A DNA stretch of 64,000 bases from NCBI GenBank assembly GCA_013213745.1, contig JABSQH010000064.1:1-64000 (forward strand), written 5' to 3'. The translations under genes and the position numbers were made by a program. How positions within the stretch are numbered: the first letter of the stretch is position 1; each line of letters begins with the position of its first letter. Positions 25,616-34,367 of this stretch are shown piece after piece. The notes beneath the pieces were generated by a model. It made no database searches, was not told where the DNA came from, and saw only the letters and a list, made by a program, of their open reading frames with translations. The stretch is from Ilumatobacteraceae bacterium. Its GTDB lineage: Bacteria > Actinomycetota > Acidimicrobiia > Acidimicrobiales > Ilumatobacteraceae.

Positions 25616-28195
25616 GTGCGACGGACGCGAACGGTGATGATCACGATCACCGTTGCGACGGTGTTCGCGGTGATCGCTGCCGCCTGCACTCCGGGCAAAG
25701 GTCCCGAATCGATTCCCCTGCCGACGTCGCCGGACACGACCACGACGAGTTCGACGACGACGACGTCGACCACCACGACGACCACGACGATCGTGCCCCC
25801 GACCTACGAGGCGACGATTCAGCGCACGACCGACGGTATCGCGCACATCCGTGCGGCCGATCGCGACGGTGCGATGTACGGCCAGGGCTGGGTGAGCGCC
25901 GAAGATCACGGCTGCACCCTGATCGACCAGGTGCTCAAGGTGTACGGCGAACGGTCGGCGAACCTCGGACCCGGCCCTGAAGGTGAGAACATCGAGAGCG
26001 ACTTCGCATGGAGGGCGATTGGTATCGCCGAGATCGCCGAGGCCGACTTCGCCGAGGCGCCGGCGACCCTCGTCGACGCATTCACGGCGTTCGCTGCCGG
26101 GTGGAACGATCATCTCACCGCGACGGGCCGTCGCGGACTCGTCGGATGGTGCGGTGACACCGACTGGGTGCGGCCGCTCGAGCCCGTCGAGATCTACGCC
26201 TACTCGCGCTCGGTGGCGCTCTTGATGTCGAGTGGTCAACTCGCGCCGTACCTGGCCAACGCCCAACCGCCGTCGCCCGACCTCGCCGAGGAGCCGACTG
26301 CTGAACCGCCGCTGTTCGACCGGGCCGAAATTGCCGAACGGCTCCCGGAGTTCGGCCGCTTCGATCTCGGGAGCAACGGATGGGCGGTTGGCCGCGATCG
26401 CACCGCCGATGCCGACGGGCTGCTCGTCGCCAACCCACACCTCCCATGGGAGGGTGAGCTACGGATGCACGAAGTACAGCTCAGCGTGCCCGGCACGTAC
26501 GACGTCTATGGGGCCAACCTCGTTGGCGTACCCGGCATCGGCATCGGGTTCACCACCGGGGTGGCGTGGACCCACACCGTGTCGGCTGGGCATCGATTCA
26601 CGGCCTACTCGCTCACCCTCGATCCCGCCGACCCGACGGCGTACCTCGTCGATGGTGTCTCGACACCGATGACCTCGATCGACCACGAAATCGAGATCCT
26701 GCGGCCCGACGGCACGGTCGACACAGAGGTGCGCACACTCTGGCGTAGCGAGTACGGCCCGCTCCTCGATCTCCCAGGCATCGGCTGGAACGACACGGTC
26801 GCGGTGAGCTACCGCGACGCCAATCTCGACAACAACGAGTTCATCGAGCAGTACCAGGCGCTGTTGTCGGTCGAGAGTCTCGACGAACTCATCGGCGTCC
26901 ATGAAGAGTTCCAGGGCAACCCGATGTTCAACGTGGTCGCCACCGGCGCCGACGGCACCGTGTGGTACGCCGACACGTCGGCGACTCCGAACCTGTCAGC
27001 TGCTGCGCAAACCGAGTGGATCACACAACGCGAGCAGAACCCGTCCGTCGGGGCTGCCTTCGACCGCGGAATGGTGCTCCTCGACGGCTCGGTCTCGACC
27101 AACGACTGGGTGACGACGCCGGGGGCCCGCGACCCCGGTCTGATTCCGTGGTCGGGGTTCCCGATGGTCGAACGAACCGACTACGTGTTCAACTCGAACG
27201 ACAGCTACTGGGTGCCGAGCGCCGAATTCACGCTCGACGCTTCGTCGGTGCTGCAAGGCGAGCGCGACATCCCACAGTCGATGCGCTCGCGGCAGAGCGC
27301 CGCCGTGCTCGGCAACAACAACGACCTCGGTCTGGCCGGCGACGACGACCGCTTCACGGGAGTGGAGCTGCGCGACGCCACCTTCGATAACACCGCTGGG
27401 ACCGCCCGGCTGTTGCGCGCATCGACGGTGCAAGCGTGTCGGGCGACACCGGTCGTCGGCGTGCCCGAACTCCTCGACGGGTTCGGCGGCGAGATCTTGC
27501 CCGCTGCGTTCGTCGACGTCAGCGCCGCATGCGATGTGCTCGACGCGTGGGACGGTCGCTACGACCTCGATCGCGCCGGGGCCATCGTGTGGCGCGAGAC
27601 CATGGCCCAGTTCACCGACGCCGAACGGACCGCACCCGGACCCCTCTTCGCCGGGCCTTTCAACCCCCTCGACGCCACGGCGACACCGTCGCAGCCGAAC
27701 CCCGACTCGACCCCGGTACTGGTCGCCCTCGGCCGCGCTGTGCAGACCGTCGAGGCGGCGGGATTCAGCGTCGATTCCACGCTTGGCGCGGCGCAGTTCA
27801 CCGAACGCGCCGAGCAGCGCATCCCCCTCCACGGAGGAACCGACGCCGACGGGGTCACCAACATCGTCGAATGGTCCACCCTCGCCGACGAGTTGTTGTC
27901 GTCGACCGAGCCGACCCCGGTCCGCGGCGACCCGATCGTGCCGACCAGCCCGATCCGTGGCGAGGGGTACCCGATCAACTTCGGCACGAGTTTCGTCATG
28001 ACCGTCTCGTTCGGCGGCGCCGCCGGCCTCGAGGCGTGGGCCCTGTTGACCTACGGCGAGACCGGCGACCGCGGGTCGTCGCTCTACGACCAACAGATGG
28101 TCCGCTTCAGCGAGAAGAACTGGCGGCGCATCGTCTTCACCGACGCGGAGATCGCCTCGGATCCCAATCTCACGGAACGCACGATCAGCCGCTGA
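25616..28195 (+). CDS. Secreted lipoprotein of the penicillin/AHL acylase family (Ntn hydrolase)
   Basis: The 859-residue precursor has a lipobox (IAAAC, Cys24), a long Thr/Ser linker (residues about 39-58) and the Ntn-hydrolase acylase fold. The alpha chain starts at IQRTTDGIAHIRAADRDGAM. Autocleavage is expected before Ser253 in FDLGSNGWAVG, creating the beta-chain nucleophile; NPHLPWEGELRMHEVQL and a YGPLLDLPG segment follow. Relatives cleave amide bonds in penicillins or acyl-homoserine lactones; the true substrate is unknown. The GTG lies 6 nt after CACTAT (25604-25609), again suggesting a leaderless mRNA. Confidence 0.88.
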   Translation: MRRTRTVMITITVATVFAVIAAACTPGKGPESIPLPTSPDTTTTSSTTTTSTTTTTTTIVPPTYEATIQRTTDGIAHIRAADRDGAMYGQGWVSAEDHGCTLIDQVLKVYGERSANLGPGPEGENIESDFAWRAIGIAEIAEADFAEAPATLVDAFTAFAAGWNDHLTATGRRGLVGWCGDTDWVRPLEPVEIYAYSRSVALLMSSGQLAPYLANAQPPSPDLAEEPTAEPPLFDRAEIAERLPEFGRFDLGSNGWAVGRDRTADADGLLVANPHLPWEGELRMHEVQLSVPGTYDVYGANLVGVPGIGIGFTTGVAWTHTVSAGHRFTAYSLTLDPADPTAYLVDGVSTPMTSIDHEIEILRPDGTVDTEVRTLWRSEYGPLLDLPGIGWNDTVAVSYRDANLDNNEFIEQYQALLSVESLDELIGVHEEFQGNPMFNVVATGADGTVWYADTSATPNLSAAAQTEWITQREQNPSVGAAFDRGMVLLDGSVSTNDWVTTPGARDPGLIPWSGFPMVERTDYVFNSNDSYWVPSAEFTLDASSVLQGERDIPQSMRSRQSAAVLGNNNDLGLAGDDDRFTGVELRDATFDNTAGTARLLRASTVQACRATPVVGVPELLDGFGGEILPAAFVDVSAACDVLDAWDGRYDLDRAGAIVWRETMAQFTDAERTAPGPLFAGPFNPLDATATPSQPNPDSTPVLVALGRAVQTVEAAGFSVDSTLGAAQFTERAEQRIPLHGGTDADGVTNIVEWSTLADELLSSTEPTPVRGDPIVPTSPIRGEGYPINFGTSFVMTVSFGGAAGLEAWALLTYGETGDRGSSLYDQQMVRFSEKNWRRIVFTDAEIASDPNLTERTISR

Positions 28196-28217
28196 TTTCA
28201 CACAGCGTTCACAATCG
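28196..28217 (+). promoter_or_regulatory. Candidate PHO-box-like direct repeat upstream of glnII
   Basis: Two consecutive 11-base units, TTTCACACAGC and GTTCACAATCG, share TTCACA at the spacing of Streptomyces PHO boxes (GTTCACC repeated every 11 bp). In Streptomyces, PhoP represses glutamine synthetase genes from such sites. A site 130 bases upstream of glnII is consistent, but only two units are present and the regulator here is not known. Confidence 0.35.
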
Positions 28218-28346
28218 AGCAACCGCATCGTCACGGCCTATTGTGAGGATTCCCCATCGCTACCGGGCGGATATTGCCGCTGCGTCATCACCCGCAGGCG
28301 CCGCCCTGTCACGACCCCCGAAATATCCCCGCAAGAGAGGACACCT

Positions 28347-29351
28347 GTGGTCTACAAGGCTGAGTACATCTGGATCGACGGCACCGAGCCGACTGCGAAG
28401 TTGCGCTCGAAGACAAAGATCCTGCCCGATGACGCCGAACTCCCGATCTGGGGTTTCGATGGTTCGAGCACCAACCAGGCCACTGGCGACAAGAGCGACT
28501 GTGTGCTCAAGCCAATTGCGTCGTACCCGGATCCGATCCGTGGGGGCGACAACAAGCTCGTGATGTGCGAGGTGATGCTGGTGTCGGGCAAACCGCACCC
28601 GAGCAACACCCGTGCCGCCGCCGCCCGCACCGCCCGCAAGTACAAGAAGCACGAGCCGCTGTTCGGCATCGAGCAGGAGTACACCTTCATGAAGGACGGG
28701 CGCCCCTATGGCTTCCCACCCGCCGGATACCCCGAGCCGCAGGGTGGCTACTACTGCGGTGTCGGTGAAGACGAGATCCACGGGCGGGCCATCGTCGAAG
28801 ATCACCTCGACGCATGCATCGCCGCCGGCATCGGTATCTCGGGCATCAACGCCGAAGTGATGCCCGGCCAGTGGGAGTTCCAGGTCGGACCGCTCGGCCC
28901 GCTCGAGGTCGCCGACCAGCTGTGGGTCTCTCGTTGGCTCCTGTACCGCATCGCCGAGGACTACGGCGTCGCCGTGACCATCGACGCCAAGCCCGCCAAG
29001 GGCGACTGGAACGGCGCCGGCGCGCACACCAACTTCTCGACGATCGAGATGCGTGAAGACGGTGGCTACAAGTACATCGAGGCCGGGGCCAAAGCACTCG
29101 GCAAGAAGGCCCAGGTGCACATCGAGAACTACGGCGTCGGTGTCGAGGATCGCCTCACCGGCGCTCACGAGACGCAGCGCTTCGACCAGTTCAGCTACGG
29201 CGTCTCCGACCGCGGTGCGTCGATCCGCATCCCGTGGCAGGTGGCCGTCGACAAGAAGGGGTATCTCGAGGACCGCCGCCCGAACGCCAACATGGATCCC
29301 TACGTGGTCACCCGGCTGATGGTCGACACCGTCTGCTCGGCGATGAAGTAA
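28347..29351 (+). CDS. glnII: Glutamine synthetase type II (eukaryotic-type)
   Basis: This ATP-dependent enzyme joins ammonium to glutamate. The 334-residue protein is the short GSII form: KAEYIWIDGTEPTAKLRSKT, LPIWGFDGSSTNQATGDKSD, FGIEQEYTFM, VMPGQWEFQVGP, AKGDWNGAGAHTNFST and RRPNANMDPYVVTRLM. GSII occurs in eukaryotes and in some actinobacteria and rhizobia. The GTG start follows GAGAGGA by 5-6 nt. A strong terminator follows the gene, so it can be expressed separately from glnA-glnR. Confidence 0.95.
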   Translation: MVYKAEYIWIDGTEPTAKLRSKTKILPDDAELPIWGFDGSSTNQATGDKSDCVLKPIASYPDPIRGGDNKLVMCEVMLVSGKPHPSNTRAAAARTARKYKKHEPLFGIEQEYTFMKDGRPYGFPPAGYPEPQGGYYCGVGEDEIHGRAIVEDHLDACIAAGIGISGINAEVMPGQWEFQVGPLGPLEVADQLWVSRWLLYRIAEDYGVAVTIDAKPAKGDWNGAGAHTNFSTIEMREDGGYKYIEAGAKALGKKAQVHIENYGVGVEDRLTGAHETQRFDQFSYGVSDRGASIRIPWQVAVDKKGYLEDRRPNANMDPYVVTRLMVDTVCSAMK

Positions 29352-29394
29352 CCGATCCGACGTCGCACCGATCGTCGATCGGTCGATCTGCACG

Positions 29395-29430
29395 GGGCGG
29401 GGGGCTACGGCTCCCCGCCCTGTTTCGTTT
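29395..29430 (+). terminator. Rho-independent terminator after glnII
   Basis: GGGCGGGGGGC-TACG-GCTCCCCGCCC forms an 11-bp stem with one mismatch and a tetraloop, followed by TGTTTCGTTT. A second palindrome ACCGATCG-T-CGATCGGT lies just upstream at 29367-29383. Confidence 0.8.
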
Positions 29431-29483
29431 CCGCCGCGTTGCCCAACGCGGCACCCCCACGACAAACTCATGAGGTGACGGAG

Positions 29484-30821
29484 ATGCGCGAGCACCAACG
29501 CGACTACGTGTTGCGCAGCGTCGAGGAGCGCGGTGTGCGGCTCGTACGGCTGTGGTTCACCGACGTGCTCGGCACGTTGAAGAGCCTGGCGATCACACCG
29601 GCCGAACTCGAGAATGCGCTCGACGATGGGATGACCTTCGACGGGTCGTCGATCGACGGCTTCTCACGCGTGCAGGAGGCCGACGTGTTGGCGATGCCCG
29701 ATCCCGACACGTTCGAACTGCTGCCGTGGGGTGGCTCACAGACCCCTGATGCGCGCATCTTCTGCGACATCCATCACCTCGACGGCAGCCCGTTCGAGGG
29801 CGACCCCCGCCAGGTGCTGCGTCGCCACGTGCGCGACGCCCACGATGCCGGATTCACGTTCTACATCGCTCCCGATGTGGAGTTCTTCTACTTCGAGCCA
29901 CCCGAGCCCGGAAAGCCCCCGACACCGATCGACAGTGGCGGCTACTTCGACCTCACCAACAGCGACGTCACGAGCGAATTGCGCAAGCGGACGATCCGCA
30001 CGCTCGAGTCGATGGGTTTGCCAGTCGAGTACAGCTTCCACGAGGACGCACCCGGCCAGCAGGAGATCGACCTCCGCCACACCGACGCGCTCACGATGGC
30101 TGACGGCATCATGACGTTCCGCGTCGCCGTCCGTGAGGTGGCGGCCCGCGAAGGTGTGTATGCGACGTTCATGCCCAAGCCCCTCGAGGGTGTGCAGGGC
30201 TCTGGGATGCATGTCCACATGTCGCTGTTCACCGACGATCGCAACGCGTTCTACGACGGCGACGACGAGTACCACCTTTCCGACCTGGCCAAGTCATTCA
30301 TGGCGGGGCTCCTCCGTCATGCTGCCGAGATCACCGCCGTCACGAACCAAACCGTCAACAGCTACAAGCGGCTCGTACCGGGATTCGAGGCGCCGGTGCA
30401 CGTCAGCTGGGCGCGCAACAACAGAAGCGGCTTGATCCGAGTACCCATCGCCAAGCGTGGCAATCCGTTCGCCACACGTCTCGAGTACCGCTCGTCCGAT
30501 CCGGCATGCAATCCGTATCTGGCCTTCTCGCTGATGTTGGCTGCGGGCATGCGCGGCGTACGCGAGGGCTACGAGCTCCCGGACGAAGCCGACGCCAACC
30601 TGTTCGAGATCGACGACGAGGTACTCACCAAGCTGGGAATCGCCCAGTTGCCACAGTCGCTCGCCGAAGCTCTGGCCACGATGGAACGATCCGAGCTCGT
30701 GCACGAGGCGCTCGGTGAGCACATCTTCGAGTGGTTCCTCCGCAACAAGCGCAGCGAATGGCGCGGGTACAAGACGCACGTCAGCGCATTCGAACTCGAC
30801 CGCTACCTCAACGCACTATGA
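29484..30821 (+). CDS. glnA: Glutamine synthetase type I
   Basis: The 445-residue dodecameric-type enzyme has VRLWFTDVLGTLKSLAITPA, MTFDGSSIDGFSRVQEADVL, the ATP/metal motifs FFYFEPP and SFHEDAPGQQEIDLRH, GSGMHVHMSL and PGFEAPVHVSWARNNRSGL. Its length and lack of the beta-type insertion mark it as GSI-alpha. The Tyr that is adenylylated in GSI-beta falls at Phe374 in DANLFEIDDE, so GlnE-type adenylylation is not expected. The ATG at 29484 is preceded by TGAGGTGACGGAG. Its stop overlaps the start of glnR. Confidence 0.93.
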   Translation: MREHQRDYVLRSVEERGVRLVRLWFTDVLGTLKSLAITPAELENALDDGMTFDGSSIDGFSRVQEADVLAMPDPDTFELLPWGGSQTPDARIFCDIHHLDGSPFEGDPRQVLRRHVRDAHDAGFTFYIAPDVEFFYFEPPEPGKPPTPIDSGGYFDLTNSDVTSELRKRTIRTLESMGLPVEYSFHEDAPGQQEIDLRHTDALTMADGIMTFRVAVREVAAREGVYATFMPKPLEGVQGSGMHVHMSLFTDDRNAFYDGDDEYHLSDLAKSFMAGLLRHAAEITAVTNQTVNSYKRLVPGFEAPVHVSWARNNRSGLIRVPIAKRGNPFATRLEYRSSDPACNPYLAFSLMLAAGMRGVREGYELPDEADANLFEIDDEVLTKLGIAQLPQSLAEALATMERSELVHEALGEHIFEWFLRNKRSEWRGYKTHVSAFELDRYLNAL

Positions 30822-31507
30822 CCGACCCGACCCGGATGCTGGTGGTCGCTCCCGACCCGGCAACTCCGGAGTTGGCGCGCACTCTCGACCTCGCGGGATA
30901 CGCCTGGAAGGCGGTCCCTGCAGGCGAGCAGCCCGACGAACACGCTCCCGAGGCGGGCTGGGCCGGCGCGGTGATCGAGCTGGGTGACGACCCCGAGTCA
31001 GGGTGGACGTTTCTGCGGGCACTGCGTCGCAGCGAACCGCCCACGCCCGCACTCTTGCTCGTCAGTGGCGGTCAGCTCAACGAGCTCGAGCACCGAGACC
31101 AGTTGTTCGACGACTTCTGCCTCACGCCATTCCATCCCGCCGAGCTCGAGGCTCGACTGCGCCATCTGTTGACGGCGCACGTCGAGGTGCATCGCGCCGA
31201 CCTCGTCGAGTATGCCGAGCTGTCGTTGAACCTCGAGACCTATCAGGCATCGATCGCCGGACGTCCACTCGACATGACGTTCATGGAGTACGAGCTGCTC
31301 AAGTTTCTGGCCCAGAACCCGGGCAAGGTGTTCACCCGCGAGATCTTGCTCAGTCGCGTCTGGGGGTACGAGTACTACGGCGGTGCCCGCACGGTCGACG
31401 TGCACGTGCGTCGCTTGCGAGCCAAGCTCGGCGAAGAGCACGCCAGCTTGATCCAAACGGTGCGCTCGGTCGGCTATCGCTTCGGTCAATCGCGCTGGGA
31501 AGGCTGA
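30818..31507 (+). CDS. glnR: GlnR-type orphan response regulator of nitrogen metabolism
   Basis: The 229-residue OmpR-family protein has an atypical receiver domain lacking the usual acidic pocket, and a winged-helix domain strongly resembling actinobacterial GlnR: LDMTFMEYELLKFLAQNPGK, VFTREILLSRVWGYEYYGGA, RTVDVHVRRLRAKLGEEHAS and LIQTVRSVGYRFG. GlnR activates or represses glutamine synthetase, ammonium and nitrate genes. The ATGA overlap with glnA places the regulator in the same operon as a probable target, supporting the call beyond general OmpR similarity. Confidence 0.85.
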   Translation: MTDPTRMLVVAPDPATPELARTLDLAGYAWKAVPAGEQPDEHAPEAGWAGAVIELGDDPESGWTFLRALRRSEPPTPALLLVSGGQLNELEHRDQLFDDFCLTPFHPAELEARLRHLLTAHVEVHRADLVEYAELSLNLETYQASIAGRPLDMTFMEYELLKFLAQNPGKVFTREILLSRVWGYEYYGGARTVDVHVRRLRAKLGEEHASLIQTVRSVGYRFGQSRWEG

Positions 31508-31516
31508 CACCCCACC

Positions 31517-31565
31517 GAAATACCGGCAGAAACGTGCGAAAAACGCACGGAATCCCCGGTATTTC
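31517..31565. repeat. Nested palindromic repeat, family A copy 1
   Basis: The outer arms GAAATACCGG and CCGGTATTTC (10 bp, perfect) enclose an inner hairpin CGTGCG-AAAAA-CGCACG. The element is 49 bp and lies 9 bp after the glnR stop, between convergent genes. Its reverse complement closely matches sequences at 63895 and 63967, so it belongs to a dispersed repeat family and may also terminate transcription. Confidence 0.8.
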
Positions 31566-31583
31566 CGTGAGCGCGTGGGTTGG

Positions 31584-32309
31584 TCAGCGGCCGAGGAAGG
31601 CGCGCGTCGAGTCGGTGACGACGAAGGCGAACATGTCGGCACCGTTGTCGGTCGTGTGGACTCCATCGGCGACGAGGACGCCATCGGCCTCAGCGAACTC
31701 CGTCCACGGCGCGACGACGGCGTTGCCTCGGCGGGCGAGCCGCTCGCGGATGATCGCGTTGACCTGCGCGGCCTCATCGGGCTTGTCTCGGAAGTAGACA
31801 TCGACCCACACCAGCGGAACGTCGCCGGGTACTGCGTCGAGCACCTCGTTGACGGCGGCGGCGATCTCCTCGGCGCTGGCGTACTGGCCGACGTCGTTGG
31901 TGCCCAGTGCGACGATCCACAATTCGTCGTCGCGTGGGCTGTCGTCGCCGGCCGCGATGAACGCGGCGACGGACGAACCGGCCGGATTGTCGGCGATGTC
32001 GCGGGCGATGCGTTTGCCAGGGATCGCGTCGATCGTCACGTCGTCGAAGCCGAGGTCGGTGAATCGCGACTCGATCTCTGGTGTGGCGCCGAACGTGATC
32101 GAGTCGCCGATCATCACGATCGTGTCGACATCGGCCGCGTTCTCGGCGACTCCGTCGATCCCGCCGACGGTGCCATTGATGTTCGAACCGAGGCCGATCG
32201 TGGCGGGAACGCCTTCATCGGACGCAGCACTCTCATCGCCGCCACAACTGGCGACAACGAGCACGGCAGCAGCAGCGGCGATCGCAACGACGTGTCGGGG
32301 GGACCACAC
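31584..32309 (-). CDS. SGNH/GDSL-family hydrolase, lipoprotein
   Basis: The 241-residue protein has a signal peptide with lipobox (VASC) and an SGNH esterase domain: block I MIGDSITFGA with the catalytic Ser, block III VALGTNDVG with Asn, and block V DGVHTTDNGAD with the Asp/His pair. It should be an extracytoplasmic esterase or acyl hydrolase; the substrate is unknown. The GTG start leaves a normal signal peptide. Confidence 0.85.
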   Translation of the reverse strand: MWSPRHVVAIAAAAAVLVVASCGGDESAASDEGVPATIGLGSNINGTVGGIDGVAENAADVDTIVMIGDSITFGATPEIESRFTDLGFDDVTIDAIPGKRIARDIADNPAGSSVAAFIAAGDDSPRDDELWIVALGTNDVGQYASAEEIAAAVNEVLDAVPGDVPLVWVDVYFRDKPDEAAQVNAIIRERLARRGNAVVAPWTEFAEADGVLVADGVHTTDNGADMFAFVVTDSTRAFLGR

Positions 32310-32378
32310 GCCTCACAGTCTGGCCGGAACACCGCGCAAGCGGACGTCAATCGACCAGGTTCTCACCGGCGGTCCACA

Positions 32379-33779
32379 TCAGGCGTGGCGTTGCATCGCT
32401 TCGGCGGCGACGCGGTGCGCCGCGAGTACGCCGTCCACACCCGGATGGACCAACGCACCATCGCGTACGATCGGTCGCCCGCCCACCACCGTGTGTCGCA
32501 CCGCAGCCGGGCCACACCGCATCCACGCCTCGATCGGGTCGGCGTGCGCGCCGGCGTACACGGGGCCGACCTGCGGCCACACGGCGACATCAGCAGCCGC
32601 GCCAGGCATCAAGGTGCCGAGCTCGTCGCTGCGACCGAGACATGCCGCACCCCCGCGTGTTGCCACCTCGAGCACGGACCGGGCATCGCTGGCATGGGCC
32701 CCGTCGCGCAGCTTCGACAACAACATCGCCTGTCGCGCCTCAAGCCACAACGACGCGGCATCGGCCGACGACGATCCGTCGACGCCGAGGCCGACCGGAC
32801 ACCCGGCTGCGCGCAGCGAGTTGAGCGCAGCGACTCCCGACGACAGGATCAGATTGCTCGACGGACAGTGCGCCACGCCGACCCCGGCGGCGCCGAGACG
32901 GGTGATCTCGTCGCTGGTCGGGGTCACGCAATGCGCCACCCAGGTGCGATCGCTGCACCACCCGGTGCGCTCGAGGTAGTCGACCGGGCGGCAGCCGAAC
33001 GTCTCCAGGCTGAATGCGTCGTCTTCGTCGTTCTCGGCGAAGTGGGTGTGCAATCGCACGTCGAGGCGCTCGGCCAGTGTCGCAGCTTCGGCCATCAACC
33101 GTTCGGTCACGCTGAACGGCGAGCACGGCGCGATCGCCACCCGCACCATCGCGCCGAACTCGGGGTCGTGGTGCCGGAGCACTGCGTCTTCTGCGGCGGC
33201 CAACGCCTCGTCGTCGTCGAGGACGACGTCGTCGGGTGGCAGGCCACCGTCTTTGCGCGACAGCGACATCGAACCGTGCGTCGGGTGGAAACGCATGCCC
33301 ACGTCGCGCGCCGCATCGATCGATGCGGCAAGGAGGTCGCCGGCACCGCGCGGGTGGATGTACAGGTGATCGCTCGACGTCGTACATCCCGACAGCGCGA
33401 GTTCTGCCAAGCCGACCCACGCCGACAGGTACGCGCCTTCGGCATCGAGTTGCCGCCACACCGGGTACAGCGAGGTCAGCCACCCGAACAACGGCTCGCT
33501 GGTCATCGCCGGATGGGCCCGGGTGAGGTTCTGATACAGGTGGTGATGGGTATTGACGAGTCCCGGGGTCACCAAACAGTCGCTGGCATCGAGCGTGTCG
33601 GTCGCCGCCGGTGGCGGTCCGCTGCCGACCTCGGCGATGCGGCCGCCATCGATCGCCACCCACCCGTCGACGACTTCGCGACGATCAGCATCGAGTGTGG
33701 CGACGTGACGCGCATTGGCGATCAGCAAGTCGACGCGAGCCGACGGCGCCCCCGTGGTGCGCTCAGTCGGGGAGATCAA
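32379..33779 (-). CDS. Amidohydrolase of the 8-oxoguanine deaminase / AtzB-TrzN group
   Basis: The 466-residue metal-dependent hydrolase shows the first metal site GLVNTHHHLYQNLTRA, RLHTHFAENDED, VAHCVTPTSDEI, GVAHCPSSNLILSSG and GLGVDGSSSADAASLWLEAR. The closest known activity of this pattern is 8-oxoguanine deamination to urate, but related enzymes act on triazines and guanine. The TTG at 33779 is the only plausible start and makes the gene overlap the preceding small membrane protein by 17 nt. Confidence 0.82.
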   Translation of the reverse strand: MISPTERTTGAPSARVDLLIANARHVATLDADRREVVDGWVAIDGGRIAEVGSGPPPAATDTLDASDCLVTPGLVNTHHHLYQNLTRAHPAMTSEPLFGWLTSLYPVWRQLDAEGAYLSAWVGLAELALSGCTTSSDHLYIHPRGAGDLLAASIDAARDVGMRFHPTHGSMSLSRKDGGLPPDDVVLDDDEALAAAEDAVLRHHDPEFGAMVRVAIAPCSPFSVTERLMAEAATLAERLDVRLHTHFAENDEDDAFSLETFGCRPVDYLERTGWCSDRTWVAHCVTPTSDEITRLGAAGVGVAHCPSSNLILSSGVAALNSLRAAGCPVGLGVDGSSSADAASLWLEARQAMLLSKLRDGAHASDARSVLEVATRGGAACLGRSDELGTLMPGAAADVAVWPQVGPVYAGAHADPIEAWMRCGPAAVRHTVVGGRPIVRDGALVHPGVDGVLAAHRVAAEAMQRHA

Positions 33780-33918
33780 GCAGCTCGCTGCCCTCGTTGC
33801 GCGCCCGGCCGTCGCGGTACAGCACTTCGCCGAGCACCGCCGACGCGATGCCGCCGGTCATCAACACCAGCACCGGAATGAGCAGCAGCACGATGACGAT
33901 GGCAATCGCTCCAGCCAT
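33763..33918 (-). CDS. Small 51-residue membrane protein
   Basis: MAGAIAIVIVLLLIPVLVLM is a membrane helix, followed by GGIASAVLGEVLYRDGRARN and an acidic end. An ATG with GGAG 4 nt upstream starts it, and it overlaps the deaminase start by 17 nt. No function is known. Confidence 0.6.
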   Translation of the reverse strand: MAGAIAIVIVLLLIPVLVLMTGGIASAVLGEVLYRDGRARNEGSELLDLPD

Positions 33919-33952
33919 GACTCCGATCGTATCGGGTCGACCCCGGTGCAGT

Positions 33953-34303
33953 TCAGACCGGCTTGAAGGCCCACGCCTCGATTTCGACGAGGAACCCAGC
34001 CGGAAGACCCGCCGCCGCCACCGTCGAACGCGCCGGCCGGTGGCGACCGAAGGCCTCGACGTATGCCTCGTTGAACGTTGCGAAGTTCTCCATGTCGGTG
34101 AGAAAGCAGGTGGTCTTGACCACATCGGTGAGCGCCGCGCCCTCCGACTCCAGCAGCGTCGCCAGATTGGCGATGGCCTGGGTGGTCTCGGCGCGCACCC
34201 CGCCATCGACCTTGGCGCCGTCGCGGATGCCGCCCTGCCCAGACACGATGAGGAAGTCACCGGCGCGGACGATGGGCCGATACGGACCGAGCGGGGTGGT
34301 CAT
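33953..34303 (-). CDS. RidA-family protein
   Basis: The 116-residue protein matches the RidA/YjgF/UK114 fold, members of which hydrolyse reactive enamines and imines from PLP enzymes. Visible are YRPIVRAGDFLIVSGQGG, a QAIANLATLLESEGAALTDV helix, KTTCFLTDMENFATFNEAY and RPARSTVAAAGLPAGFLVEI with the conserved Arg, then EAWAF. It precedes the small membrane protein and deaminase in the same direction. Confidence 0.9.
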   Translation of the reverse strand: MTTPLGPYRPIVRAGDFLIVSGQGGIRDGAKVDGGVRAETTQAIANLATLLESEGAALTDVVKTTCFLTDMENFATFNEAYVEAFGRHRPARSTVAAAGLPAGFLVEIEAWAFKPV

Positions 34304-34367
34304 CGCGCCATCGTGGCACACGGCGCCCAACCCGGGCACCTCCCGCCCATCGGGGGCGCGGGGCCCT

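Noticed and set aside
28300-28330. A GlnR box upstream of glnII
   Set aside because: Only one GTCAC and a GAAAT with wrong spacing are present; the full four-part box is not seen.
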